Source of the DNA: Adineta vaga
Taxonomy: Eukaryota; Rotifera
Assembly: GCA_021613535.1 (NCBI GenBank)
Contig: CP075493.1
Span: forward strand, 14,632,001-14,696,000
DNA length: 64,000 nt
Reading direction: 5' to 3'
Shown: positions 39,630 through 52,197 of the stretch, one piece after another
How positions within the stretch are numbered: the first letter of the stretch is position 1
Layout: each line of letters opens with the position of its first letter
Position numbers and translations under genes: made by a program
The notes under the pieces: model-generated
Database searches by the model: none
Seen by the model: the letters and a program-made list of their open reading frames with translations, nothing else
Told to the model about the DNA's origin: nothing

Positions 39630-40305
39630 CATTGGGAATCTTTTAATTAACATTTTCTTACGGCTTTCGATGCAGGTTCATCTGATCTCTACATACCGTC
39701 AAGTAAATGTTCATCGACTTGTAGTATGTTGTCAATTCAATAAATATACATCATCGGCGTCAACAACATATATTCCCAATGTAAAAAAGTTTATTATTAC
39801 ATATGCTGATGGTCCTATAGAGCAAAGGAACGTTTTAATATTCATACTGTGACGATAAGTATCAATATTATTGTTCTGACGAGTTATATACCGGTATATG
39901 GATGATGATATTCTAGAACTCGCTTATCCAAATTTAATAACAGATGGTGAAAAACCAGTTTTCTACAATATGTGGTCTCATAAAGTCTCATTTCTGAACT
40001 TACGTTTATTTTAACTATTTTATTCTGTCTAGATTAACAGTTGAATCGACCGTTATAAGTTCAACATTGATCATTGGATCTACAACACAAGTTGAAGTAT
40101 TGAATGTTGCTTCGGGTGGAAGTTATGGTTCATTCAGTGGATTGGTATGAATTTCTTTTTTTTTGGAAGTCTCTTCTTTAAACAAGTGTATTTATTTTAG
40201 TATACAGTTAGTTGTTCAATACATACACTTTCGTCTTTCCCCTAATGTTATATTCACCATTGGTGGTACCGAGTTCAATTTAACACCATTATGGAACAGC
40301 TAAAT
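39630..40305 (+). pseudogene. pepsin/cathepsin-D-like aspartic protease pseudogene
   Basis: Fragments in several frames follow the order of an A1 aspartic protease: FDAGSSDLYIPSSKCSSTC (first active site, normally DTGSS), NKYTSSASTTYIPNVKKFII with TYADG, DILELAYPNLITDGEKPVFY, then TLIIGSTTQVEVLNVASGG where the second DTGT motif should precede but is lost, and VIFTIGGTEFNLTP. At least three frame changes and the missing second catalytic Asp show it is dead. Confidence 0.75.
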
Positions 40306-41205
40306 CAGCAAACGCAACTGCAACAACTGCACAACAGATGGCTACAATAATAAAAAGTATTCATAGTCATTTTGTCCATTACCATGTCTTACTGGATCCT
40401 CTCCATAATTTCCATATGCTTTCATTGCTAAACAAAAGTTCTACAATATAGATTTGTTTGTATGTTACATAAATGAAAATTCATTATTATAGTAATTAAG
40501 ATAGACTGAAAAAATAAAGAGAAATGATCAAACCGACAAGTCTATATATATTACTGTACTACCAACTAGTTTATTTGCTCTCAATGTACTTTTAACGAGG
40601 ACGAAAAAGTTCATCACTATTGGATACGATCGTTTCTTATATACGTTTATTTCTTTCTTTATTGATTGCAAATGATGATTTAAAAGAACCTTCATCCACA
40701 GAAAAAAGTATATATGACGAATTATACATAAACATTCTTTCTTTTAACTTTACAATCTATTATAATCGATAGTGTAAACTATTTCGGCTTGATCACGATG
40801 TCGATGATCTTTTTATCTTTCAACAAAACGCAATGTTATTTTATTCATTTATACTGTCATTCAAATCTTTTTGATATTAATCTAAATATGCTTCAATGAT
40901 TTTTAACATTAAAGAATAATTGTATATGACTTTGATGAATTGAATTGAAGCATTTGATTTTCTTTTATAATTTTAATGACATTCGTACTCTTCCGTTGTA
41001 GAAAAGAAAGTAGTTATTTTTTTTCAAAGATGTCATTTATAAAATAGAGCATCTTTATAACTGCGTCATTTCTAGAGCATCATCGGATATATAAAATGAT
41101 TTCATTTGTATACTTTCTTTAATCGTGCTATTGTGATTTTACAATTCTTTTTTTTTACAAAATTTGAATTATTAACTGTATAAGAACATTTTTTCTTCAT
41201 CAGAA
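40306..41205. other. intergenic, no supported gene
   Basis: The region lies between the protease pseudogene and the GPCR. It is AT-rich with poly-T tracts and no open frame of interest. Confidence 0.5.
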
Positions 41206-42135
41206 ATGGCATCTTCAATAGTACCAACAACAAATTCTTCAATTAGTTCTGCAAATTATACTATTATTGCTCCAATATCAATGGCATTTGCATTCATCGC
41301 TATTGTCATAGCATTTTTCATTTTAATCTTAGTTTCTACAACAAAACAATTACATACAGTTAGTCATCTATTAACATGTAATACATGTTTATCATCGATC
41401 TTATATTGTACTGTTCAATGTAATAATTATATTTATCTTTTATTTATTCCATCAAATACAAGTGATGTATCATGTCGATGGCGTGGTTATTTTGGATATA
41501 CATCTATTGTTGCTGTTATTTATTCATATCTTTTACAAGCAATATCGAGATTATTTTTTACTATTTTATCAGTTAAATATCGATGGATAACTTCATTTGA
41601 AATACATTTCTATATGATTTTTATTGGATGGATTCTTGTATTTATTATTCCATTACCAGCGATTTTAACACATGATATTTATTTTCGTGAAGGTTTTCTC
41701 TGTTGGATACCAAAGAAATATATGTTACATGTTATTTATACAATTATTATGTATTATTTAATACCAATCTTCTTGATTATTCTTATTTATGTTTTAATCT
41801 ATAGATATATTCATTATCGTGTAGGAAATAATTTAATTGTACAAAACAATGTAAAATGAAAAAATCGTGATTTCGATGTATTTCGTAATATAATCATTTT
41901 ATTTAGTATTTACATACTTGGAGCAGTTCCATCGACATGTTATATGTTAACAGGTATCGAATTATTCTATTCAATTGGAATTATTAGTGTTTCATTTGCA
42001 GTGATGGTGGAAAAATTTGTTTCATTATTAATTGATCGAGATATTCGAAATATTTTAAAGAAACACTTTTGTCATCGTAAAACGCGAGTTACACCAATTC
42101 GAGTCCATATTGGTACGGTTGCACAAAAGATGTGA
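41206..42135 (+). pseudogene. seven-transmembrane GPCR (rhodopsin-like) with one in-frame stop
   Basis: Uninterrupted hydrophobic helices describe a small intronless receptor. The N-terminus has N-glycosylation sites (NSS, NYT). TM1 is AFAFIAIVIAFFILILVS, and TM3 carries the Cys of the conserved disulfide (DVSCRWRG). TM4-TM5 follow with CWIPKKYMLH, then a cytosolic loop. A TGA at 41857-41859 interrupts the loop after VQNNVK, and the same frame continues KNRDFDVFRNIIILFSIYIL (TM6) through TM7 to KTRVTPIRVHIGTVAQKM. A single CGA-to-TGA change would explain it. It could be a recent pseudogene, an allele or read-through. The resemblance is to bdelloid-type orphan receptors, ligand unknown. Confidence 0.65.
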
Positions 42136-42626
42136 AATATGAGTGAAGACGTAAAATTCACTGAAAACGACATTTCTTGTCCCATTATATTCTTATTACA
42201 GTTGTATTTAGTGTAAATGATATAGTGAATAAATTTGAAAAAGAAAATGGAAACATAATTAATAGATGTGGTGTGAATAGAAATGAATAGGGGAGTGGAT
42301 CCTCAAGATCAAATAGACGTTATAATTATAATCATCTAATCACCCAGCTGATTGAAAAGATAGAACGTAAGAGAGAGTGAATTTTTCTTTTTTTTTTCGT
42401 GTTCGTGTAGAACGCAAGAAAACGTCGGGATCGAAAGGGTTAAAAAGTTTTTTCAATATTTTCATATGGTAATCACTATTCTTATATCTATATTGTCGAG
42501 TACAGGCGAAGAAAAAAGTTGTGTATTGTGTCTTTTTCTTGAATATATAGAACGAAAAAAAACACGATTATTTTTCAACTCAACTAAAAAGAAAACGTGC
42601 TTTATTACGCAGATATATACTTGATA
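42136..42626. other. intergenic, likely promoter of the serine hydrolase gene
   Basis: AT-rich noncoding sequence with purine-rich stretches (for example around 42365-42420). Nothing else is seen. Confidence 0.4.
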
Positions 42627-44103
42627 ATGTCTTCACCGGCAAACAGTAACAATGTAGTTGGTCATGTAGCATCCGGATGGGAGAGTGTACGTACAGTTTT
42701 CGAACAAAATCTTATCGATGGTATTGAAATTGGAGCAAGTTTATGCATTTATCATCGAGGAGAATGTGTAGTGAATATAACTGGTGGCTGGCAAGACGCA
42801 AAAACAAAGAAAGAGCCATATACACCAGATAATCTTCAATTTGTTTTTTCAGTATCAAAAGGAATTGCGGCTGCAGCTGTTGCGCTATGTGTGGAGAAAG
42901 GATGGATCGATTATCAGACGCCTGTTGCTCATTATTGGCCCGAATTTGGTGTCAATGGAAAGCAGGTATGTATATTTCTGTACCATGAACCAATATTTAC
43001 GAAAATTTTCTTTTCATAAATTTTATCAAAGGACATATCAGTGAGTGATCTCATAGCTCATCGAGCTGGTTTACCATGTTCTGAAGAAGATCTTACACTT
43101 GATGATGTATTCGATTGGAAGAAAATAACTTCATTATTAGCGGCTCAAAAACCTTATTGGAATCCTGGATCAGGACACGGTTATCATGCGTATACAGTTG
43201 GATTTCTAGTTGGTGGATTGATTGAACGAGTCGATCCACAGCATCGTTCTTATGGTCAATTTGTCCGTAACGAATTGGATTCCGAATTCTATGTAGGAGT
43301 GCCTGACGACAAAGTTGAAGCACGTGTTGCTCCTCTCATTGAAAAAGAAGTAAGAAAGAATATTTTAAATCTTATCATCTCTAAATTGTTCTAAAGTCTT
43401 CTGCACAATCTCTTGCGTATAGAGTATTGAGAAAACGCATTGAGCAGCAGTAATTATCGTTAAAATGTCTGTTTCTTGTTCTTTTTTTTAAGAATAATAC
43501 ACCTGGCGTAAGTTTTCCTCCGATGCTACCAATGATAGAAAGAGCTTTAACATGCAGTGGTGCTTTTTCTATGCAATCACCCAGTGATAAGAATTACCAA
43601 TTCAATGACCCTCGACTACATCGTGCTGTAGTGCCTGCTGTCAATGGTATTTCGAATGCTCATACTCTAGCACGAATTTATGCTTTGCTAATCGATGATA
43701 TTAATGAAAATGGTGAAAAGAAAAAATGTCTTCTAAGTAAGAAAACTTTGGCATTGGCAACCGAAAATGTAACACCGAAAAATGAGGTGGATCAAATCAT
43801 GTTTGGCTTAGTAACAACTTTTGCAAGAGGAGGATTTCAATTACATGATGATTTTTTCAATGTACTAACCGAAGATGCATTTGGTCATAAAGGTAAGATC
43901 ATAATGAGATTATCATACAGTTAGATATGAAGTACATTTTATTGTTATTAGGCGCAGGTGGTAGTGTTGCTTTCGCTTCACCTTCACATCATCTAACTCT
44001 CGCTCATGTTTGCAACCAATTAGACTTCAGTATGTTAGCGATCGATCCACGAACTATTCGATTTTTCGAACCAATCAAAAATATACTCAAAGAAAAAAAC
44101 TGA
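42627..44103 (+). CDS. beta-lactamase-like serine hydrolase / esterase (class C fold)
   Basis: Four exons (42627-42965, 43032-43349, 43493-43892, 43952-44103) join in frame to 402 residues. The protein belongs to the penicillin-binding/beta-lactamase fold. The nucleophile motif SVSK (FVFSVSKGIA, residues ~74-77) is followed by a Tyr-containing segment (HGYHAYTVGFLVGG) in the position of YxN, and HKGAGGS near residue 350 in place of KTG. Similar metazoan proteins act as esterases/peptidases rather than antibiotic hydrolases. There is no signal peptide, so it is probably cytosolic. ATG at 42627 was chosen because the frame upstream has only GTG. Natural substrate is unknown. Confidence 0.88.
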
Positions 44104-45213
44104 TCTCGTAAATATGGCAAAACATATAGACGTAATAACATACAAGCAAACAAATCTATTTTATTCTATTGATTTATTTTTTCCCATGCTTGAATTCTAA
44201 CATTACATAATAATAATAAAGTTAAGCGCATTTCATGTCTCAAATGTTTAGCAAGATAACTTATGTTTAAGATACATAAGTCAAATTTGCCTTCAATCAA
44301 TAGAAGAAAACGCATTGAAATAATGTATCGTAAACTTTATTTTAGAATTCATTCATATCTTTGCAATGAGAAATAAAACAATTATTCAAGACTAGGAATT
44401 TTGTGACCAATTGATCAGTTTATCAATATTGATATTTTAAGTCGTAGAAAGCAACAAATCGATGTTAGATTGTAGATGAATACATCAAAACTTATACTCA
44501 TCTATTCTATTTTTTGTAATAAAGAATAAAACTATTAAACATTTTTGAAACCTTGAAATCGCATAAGTAGTCATTTTCTCTATCTCAGCAACGCATGGCT
44601 TATCAAATAATATTTGCAATGTCCATGAAGAATATAAACACGAATATTTGTTTTTGTCATACCTGAATGCGTGTAGTGAAGGTTTTTTTCTATTTTATTT
44701 GTATGTCTTCAAGTCAAATACACATTCCCACTCAAAACATGCATAAATGAATAGGAAATTATTTGCTGTGGTAAATGTAACGTTTCCAACGTGACGTTGA
44801 ACTTCATTGGTAAGTCGAGAATAATACAGATAAATTGGCATACCCCATTGTGCTTGTCTTTCGTTTGAAAACATTGAAGAGAATGCTGATAATTCTACGA
44901 CATGAATATTTGTTCGAATTATACAAAAATTATTACTATAATTTACAGTATATTCCTACATTTTTATAGTTGTTGTTCTTAAATGAAAGGAATCTCGAAA
45001 ATCTATATGTTATATTGCTATAGAGAATACAAATGCTATGTTCAATCTAGAGACTGGATTATCATTAGTATAATCTGAACGAAATATAGCCTATCTTATT
45101 CATTGTATTCAAGCAGAAAACATTTCATATTTCTTCTTCTTACCTATTTTAGATTATTTAGCTTTTATTCCAACAATAATAAACACAAAGAAAGTCACAT
45201 ATTCATCTTTAAA
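44104..45213. other. intergenic, no supported gene
   Basis: This is a 1.1 kb AT-rich stretch between two plus-strand genes. No open frame, inverted repeat or RNA gene was recognised. Confidence 0.5.
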
Positions 45214-47107
45214 ATGAATCCTCAGAGTATTCGTGAACGAGTTGTACATGCCAAAGGGTAGTTACATATAATTTATTCTTTAAGAAAAAATGTAGATCAA
45301 TTTGAAAATTGTTGTCTAGTATCGGTGCTTTGGGTGTATTCGAAGCGACTGATGATATTTCGGACATCTGTAAAGCTAAAGTTTTCAGAGTGGGCCAAAA
45401 AACTCGTGTTCTCGCTCGGTTTTCACTCGGTGGTAAGAAAGATGAGATACTGAGTAGAAGATAAAGTATGGAAAAAGAATTATTTCTTTTCTAGCTGATG
45501 GTAGCACTCCTTCAGACACAATTCGTGAGCCACGTGGTTTTGCAGTCAAAATGTATACTGATGAAGGTCTATGATCTCATATCTTTCAATAAAACTAATA
45601 TTTGTCTATAATAGGTATTTGGGATTTAGTTGCCACCAGTTCACCTGTATTTTTTATTCGAAATCCGGTTCTAGTATGAACTTATACTTGTACATATTGG
45701 ATGTATTTCATTTGATTCGTTTAAGTTTTCTGACTTGGCTCGCGCACAAAAACGTAATCCACAAACAAACATGAAAGATCCAAATATGTTCTGGAGCTTT
45801 GTGGCGAACAATCCTGAAACTGTACACCAAGTACGTATAATCGTCTTTTATTATTTTTTTGTCACCTTTGCCCGACATTCATCGATCTAGACCATTCTAA
45901 TTAATTCCGATCGTGGTGTACCTGATAGCTTTCGATTCATAAATGGTTATGGTTCACATACATTCAAAATGATCAACGACAAGAACGAATATGTCTGGGT
46001 AAAATTTCATCTTCGAGTAAATATTAATTAAAAATGTTTGCTTTGCATTTAAAAATCAATCGTTTCTTTCCAATAGTGTGATCAATACATTAAGAGTTTA
46101 GGTTCAAAAAAAGTGAAATTAATGCCAAATGAACAACCAAATTTTACTGCAGCTGATTTATCCAATGCTATTGCAACCAAAAATTATCCGAGTTGGACAC
46201 TCTACATTCAAGTAAAATATGATAATATTCTTTTGAACTTTCTTCGCACACGAATATGTTATATTGGTTGCTAAGGTAATGACTGACGAGCAAGCCAAAT
46301 TATGTCCATTCAATGCGTTTGACATGACCAAAGTATTCTCGCAAAAACTATATCCTCTTTATAAAGTAGGCAAATTGACACTGAACGAAAATCCAACCAA
46401 TCATTTTTCTCAAATTGAACAAGCGGCTTTCACTCCTTCCAATTTGCCACCTGGTATCGATGTATCATCTGATCAAATATTGCGAGTAAATTCATCTGAT
46501 GTATTACATAGTACACTCAATTAGATAATTCCTTTTAGATGCGTATATCTGCATACATCGATGCACAGACACGTCGGCTCGGTCCAAACAATCGTCTTAT
46601 TCCTGTCAATAATCCAGAATCAAATAATAATTTCAGACAAGGTAGTGATCAATGAAATAATTTCACGAAAACAGACGCCGCTAACTTTAAGTCGTTTGAT
46701 TTGTAATTGAAACTATATCTATTGCGTTTAATTAATAGATAGTTCTGCAGTACATCATAACAATACTCAAAACGAATCTGCAGTACCCAAACAAACTGTT
46801 CATATCAGAACTAGTAATACTAAGCCTGATGTTGTACACGGGAATATGCCATTTGAAGATGATTTTTACCAACCACGAAATTTCTATAGGGTATACATTT
46901 TATGTGAATTATATTCTTCTAAAATGCTAAGTTGTTCACTGTTTGTAGCATGTATTGGATGACCAAGGTCGCGCTAATTTGATCAACAATATTGCTCGAA
47001 GTTTATCACAATGTACGGACAAAAACGTAATACATCGCACATTGAATCTTCTATCTAATGTGGATAGCGATTTTGGACGCTCATTAGCGTCGAAAATTAA
47101 CTTCTAA
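45214..47107 (+). CDS. divergent heme catalase with short N-terminus and altered distal pocket
   Basis: Eleven small exons join in frame (45214-45257, 45320-45432, 45495-45566, 45615-45673, 45726-45830, 45891-46016, 46077-46211, 46276-46485, 46539-46641, 46739-46890, 46949-47107) to 425 residues, against 500-530 for typical catalases. Family motifs are clear: RERVVHAKG (distal His), [73 protein letters not shown] and [16 protein letters not shown] (proximal Arg and Tyr kept). The N-terminal arm of about 55 residues is missing. The distal-pocket Asn (GNNTP in standard enzymes) is replaced (ATSSP), so ordinary peroxide dismutation may be weak. It would normally act in peroxisomes or cytosol. 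Confidence 0.85.
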
Positions 47108-47470
47108 TACAGCTTGTTTAATTCCCATCTTCCAAATCAAGACACTATTTCTTGGAGTTCGACAGTCATTTAATTATCTTACAATACAAAAGTTTATCAA
47201 TACATAGTTTTATACTTTGCATAATATTTATTCGAATAATGATTGTTTTGATTAAAAAACTATGAGCAATTAAAATAAAGCACTGAAGTTCGTATAAAAT
47301 CATGCGCAATATCTTGAATATAGATAAGGTACAACAAAACAATGATATAAAAAAATTGCTTGTCCTCAATTTGATTTATGTAATGTCAGATATAAATATT
47401 ATTCAAGTTTTTAATTTTGATTGTTGGATTAATTTCTTTCAAAGATATATGCTTTATTGAAACGATGAAA
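47108..47470. other. intergenic, 3' flank of the catalase-like gene
   Basis: No gene seen. AT-rich sequence up to the hairpin element at 47471. Confidence 0.45.
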
Positions 47471-47538
47471 TGAGGGTGTGGGTATGGGTGCGATCGAAGT
47501 CAGCAACGGCATCCTGCGACATATTCACACCCTCGAAA
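47471..47538. repeat. telomere-like G-rich hairpin element, copy d
   Basis: TGAGGGTGTGGGTATGGGTG pairs imperfectly with TATTCACACCCTCGAA about 45 bases later. Confidence 0.6.
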
Positions 47539-47895
47539 CAAAATATATTTTCAGGTCATTTTCAAAACTTTTCGGACATTTTTCATGTAATTATTTATTT
47601 TTTATTGAATAAGTTTTTTTGCTCCAAACTTATTTCATTACACATAAAAATAATAGTGCTTATTTAAGGTTTCCAAAATCTATTAAAATTTACCTTGTCT
47701 TTCAAGATGAGAACTAATTTTACATTTTCAAGAGAATATTTTTACACAGCAATATTATAATTTTCGTCTGTGTTTGAGAATACGAATAATTTCATTATTC
47801 TTTTGTTGAACTTCATGTATAATGCAAAGAAATCTAAAAAATACACTGTATACTCAACACGAACTTCATCATTCGTAAACTACAATTGAATTACA

Positions 47896-49679
47896 ATGGT
47901 CAAAATAATTTGTGTGAACAAGAACGAGTTATTAGATGAATCAAAGAAGGTGGATATAGAATTTTATTTTATTTAATTATTTTCATATATATATATATCT
48001 TTCCGCAGAAACGAATGAATAATTTTGATGGATCATCTACAGTAAAGGTAAACTCACCCAAATTTGCAAATCATGTGAGTTCTGGACAATTGTCTTCAAA
48101 TGATTCTATGAACAAAGCAAGAACGAGTACTACATCAAAAGCGTTAGAACCAAATTTTAAGGTGATTATCATGAGGAGATTTTTTTACTTATATAAAAAG
48201 AAAAAATACAAATTTTGCTCAATGTCAAATTGTATATAGGATATTCAGATACAAAAAAGTGCCAGTATAATTAATAGATCAATCGAGCCAAGATCCATAT
48301 CTGATGAACAGATAAAACGTCGACGCCGTCGAAGGTACGTTTCTAATAAATATTTTTATTTTATTGTTTTATTGTATGTAGATCTATCCCACCTTCATGG
48401 TTGAAACTATGTTGCTGTTCTCTAGCAAGTATTATTCTGATTACCCTTCTCTTGTGTGGTGCGATTGTTGCAGGTTTTCTAACCAAATTGCCTAAAGGTA
48501 AAGACATTAACAGAAACATAGTGCTATGGAAGTTATTCTTGTAATTTTTTTAAAACCACATATTTTGCATTGTCAAGGTCGTCAGACTATTGCGCTTGTC
48601 TATGTCACTACAACAACTTCTATGACATCATCTAGTTTAACCACCTCATTTTCAACTACTAGCACAACTGTAAGCACATCAACAAGTACCCCAACAACAA
48701 CATCGGTTACAAACTCAATGGTGACGACAACTACTTCTGCTGGTGAGATTCTTATCAATGAAATTAGATTTTATTGTTCTTTTTTTCATATTTTAATTAT
48801 AGGCACCACTACGACGCCCTTCAATTCCAGTGAGTAAAGATTTGTATATAGTTTATGAGCAAATATAATCAATGTCGCTCAAATAGTTTATGGATATGGA
48901 CGTCTTTTGTTTTCTTAACGTCTAACTCCCCGCATAAATTTTATTCTACCCTTCCGTCAATCCTTTTTATCTATGTTTCGCTATAGATATTGTAGAGACT
49001 GAAGGAATAACAAACAGACATTTTTCTCATAGCACTTAATCAGAATTTATTGATCAATGGTAATGGTGAAACTGGTCCTTGCGAGACAGGCGGTAGTGTT
49101 ACACATCCAACAGGATGGAACTATAATGGAACAATCACTCAAATATCTTATAATAATCCTACATATGGAGATCTTACACATTCAGATCCTGGACCTAGGT
49201 AAATTTTATATTTTATATTTGTCCTCATTACATTTATTTTTTACTTCTCTTCAGTAATCGTGGTAATTGTTATTTTTATGGACAATTGTCAACTGTTACT
49301 TCAATGTGGCAAACAGTAAATTTGACAAATACTATTGATCCTCTTCTTATTGATACTTCTGCTGTTAAATTTAATCTGTCAGCATGGATTGGCGGTTGGA
49401 GTTATCAAAATGATAATGCTCGAGTTTCAGTAACTTTTACTAATCAAGCAAATCAGAAACTAGGGAATACAAGCAAATCAGAAACTAGGGAATACAACAA
49501 CAATTGGGCCAGTATATGCTGCTGATCGAAACAGTACATCAATGTTACTTTTTCGTCAAGCTACTGGATTTGTACCAGTGGGCACTCGTTCTTTTACAGT
49601 ATTGGTTACCATTATGTGTACAGATCCAACTTCGAATGATGGCGATGTCGATAATATAGGAATTTATTTCTTTCAATAG
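47896..49679 (+). pseudogene. type II membrane protein with Thr/Ser-rich stalk and extracellular beta-sandwich-like domain, frameshifted
   Basis: Short exons with GT-AG introns encode a polar, basic cytosolic N-terminus (start at 47896, or at 48015 if the weak GTGGAT donor is not used), ending EQIKRRRRRR. One membrane helix follows (LASIILITLLLCGAIVAGFL), then a mucin-like stalk (TTTTSMTSSSLTTSFSTTST), and an extracellular domain beginning NLLINGNGETGPCETGG with GWNYNGTITQISYNNP and FNLSAWIGGWSYQNDNARV. A perfect 25-base tandem duplication (49446-49470 and 49471-49495) shifts the frame and ends the protein at 49525. With one unit, the frame runs on to a TAG at 49677-49679. It is therefore a recent null allele, slippage variant or assembly artefact. 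Confidence 0.7.
49446..49495. repeat. 25-base perfect tandem duplication in a coding exon
   Basis: Two adjacent identical units beginning AAGCAAATCAGAAACTAGGG lie in the last exon of the membrane protein gene. The unit length is not a multiple of three. Confidence 0.9.
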
Positions 49680-49808
49680 TAGAACAGAACTATCCAAATA
49701 TTTTCACTATATGATTTGATACAAGTAATTTTTCTATCCAAAAATAATAATACACGGTAGAGGTATGAAAAGAATTGTTTCTACAGATCTAGTTTATCTA
49801 TGTATTTT

Positions 49809-49860
49809 CTTGGGAGTGTAATGATAAAAGATGAAGTATTCACATCCACACCCTCAAGAT
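49809..49860. repeat. telomere-like hairpin element, copy e
   Basis: CTTGGGAGTGTAATG and the opposite arm CACATCCACACCCTCAAG lie 130 bases after the membrane-protein stop. The left arm is degraded. Confidence 0.5.
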
Positions 49861-50121
49861 AGTTTTCTAATGAAAATATGAGAATTGAAAAAGGATAAAT
49901 TCATTCATTGAACACTTTTCCATCAAAACACTCGAACATATATATGTAACTTTGATAAAGTTGCTGCAATCGAGCGACATCTGCTCAGTTATTCTTTCCA
50001 AGGATTGTCTTCATTTATCCAATGGACGATTGAATGAATATAAACTTGTATCGAACAAACAACACTCGAATTGATTTTCTTATTTATCAGAGACTTTTCA
50101 ATATTTAGATAATTAACATAA

Positions 50122-51643
50122 ATGACTAAGAAATTTCGTTGTGGTCGATTGATGTTAACTAAAGCAGGTCAAATAAAAAAAGTTGACCTTGGAAATGGTG
50201 GTGGTACACGTACATGTGATGAATCTGATGATCATATGACTTTCGATGATGTTCATAATCAACTCCTCATGGTTTTTTCTTTGGGTAATCTAATCAAATG
50301 AAATAGTTACGTTCGATGATATCGTTTTCTTTCTAGAGAATAAAAAACATCAAACATCATTATATGATTTTCAACTTCAACCACTCGATCGTAAACAATT
50401 TAAAACATTAAATGATTATAGGAATAAATATGGATTGAACAGAAATAGTACAGTGTTATATATATGTACATCTGACATAGATAACGATGCACCAAGAGAA
50501 CTGGTCACGGAAAATCCTAATAGTTCAATCACTATTGTGAAAAATGAACCAGATCCTATTCCAGAAGAAATTCAAATAACACAATCTGAATCATCATCTG
50601 GTAATTGATTTCTTTAATATTGATATCTCGATTGATCTTTGTCCTTTAGAATATTCATTTATCGATCATAGTAATGATATAATGAAAAATATGCGTGAAT
50701 TAATCAACCAAAGTCCTTCTAATAAAATCTTAATTGAATTATTTGACAAGATCTGTTTGATTCATGGTTATGTTTTCTCGATTGTTGTTCCTCTAGAAAA
50801 TCAACGACACAATGAACAATTGAATGAATCAGAAGTGTCACTCTATTTGAGCAAGTTAAAGAAGATTTATACAATTTTTCTAAAGACTCAATCATTACTT
50901 TATCGGAATATCGCTAAATTCAGTCATATGCCATTATTTTCAACCATTCAAAGTGCTTTTTCTCAATTTTATACTAATATCAAGGTAGATCTTTCAATCT
51001 GATTTAATTTTGAAAAAAATAACCTTCGCTAATTCTTTTTTTAGCTTGTTCGTAGTCGGTGGATGAAATATATGGAAAAAAAAGAGAGTAATAGTGAACT
51101 GAATATCCTTTCATCTTCATTAACTGTGTCAGATATTAAATCAACACTTAATGATGATCAGAAAAAAAATCTGATAGATTCATCATCTGAACAATTAACG
51201 GGAAAAGAATTGAAAGAAAAGATGAAAGCATTTCGACGAGTAAGTTTAGTTCGTCTACCGCAATATTAGTTTTATTTCTTTCATTTTAGCTTTTGGATCG
51301 TTTACGTAGTTTATCAAGCTATGTTTCTAAACGTAAACATTTATCATCATTTCGTGAATTTATTTTAAGTTCGATGGAAAAAATCAAATCTTTACGATCA
51401 GATGTGGATTTACTTGATGAATTATCAATTTGTAATGGAAAAAAAGTGTTATTAACAATTAAAAATGAATTTAGTAAAAAAATTGAGGAAGCACAGATTA
51501 ATCAATCAACATCTATGTTGGATCAACTAATTCACAACGCGTGTAAAAATACATTACGAGATATAAGATTTTTATTAACAACACTTTATAGTTATCAAAT
51601 GAAAATATATCATGAGAAACAAGAAAATATTACAAACTATTGA
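50122..51643 (+). CDS. unidentified five-exon protein (436 residues)
   Basis: Exons 50122-50284, 50337-50600, 50650-50984, 51045-51239 and 51290-51643 join in frame with GT-AG introns of about 50 bases. The N-terminus has a compact Gly-rich motif (KKVDLGNGGGTRTCDESD, then MTFDDVHNQLLMVFSL). An acidic linker follows (NEPDPIPEEIQITQSESS), then about 280 residues of amphipathic helices with coiled-coil tendency (LLDRLRSLSSYVSKRKHL, KNEFSKKIEEAQINQ). No signal peptide or membrane segment is seen. I do not recognise the family. The fold resembles a helical scaffold. Confidence 0.75.
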
Positions 51644-52197
51644 TCCAAGATTGAATTAGATTCATGTATAATGTATTGTTTCCAGTCAATGTTCATTTTT
51701 TTCTGTTATTTTTCTTTTACTTTTTACAGAATAGACAAAGATCTATCGCTGAAGTGTTTTGAGAAAAATGATCTAAATTTTTTCGATATTTCTTACAATT
51801 CAAACGAATGGTGTGCAGGCAAGAGGATTTAGATCATCATTTGATAACATCGATTGGTTTTTTCTAATCACTTTTTAAAATTCGTGAGTTTTATAGAACG
51901 ATGTGTATCTTGAGGATGTGGGGTGGGTGTGGGTGTGAGTGCGAGATAAATGAAACAAATATAACCACACCCACAATCCAGCCTACATGTAGTTTTAAAT
52001 TCTCTACAAAATGGCCGAAAACAGATTAGGAATCAGGAAAGAAGGTAAGACCGTTCTTCAATAAAACTAAATACGAATAATGAACAACTTTTCGAAAATG
52101 AATATTTATTGAGAATATACAGATTTTAACAAAAAAAAAGTTTAAAATAAATGAAGTTCAAATGTTCGGAGACAAGATAATCGAAACAAAAATAATA
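51644..52197. other. convergent intergenic region with hairpin element
   Basis: The region lies between the unidentified gene (+) and the P450 fusion (-). It contains the G-rich element at 51909 and nothing else recognisable. Confidence 0.5.
51909..51985. repeat. telomere-like G-rich hairpin element, copy f
   Basis: CTTGAGGATGTGGGGTGGGT continues GTGGGTGTGAG. The opposite arm is AACCACACCCACAATCCAG. It has the longest G-rich arm of the family and could also form a G-quadruplex. Confidence 0.6.

Noticed and set aside
42597-42626. Upstream in-frame extension of the serine hydrolase
   Set aside because: It would need a GTG start; the ATG at 42627 fits eukaryotic initiation.
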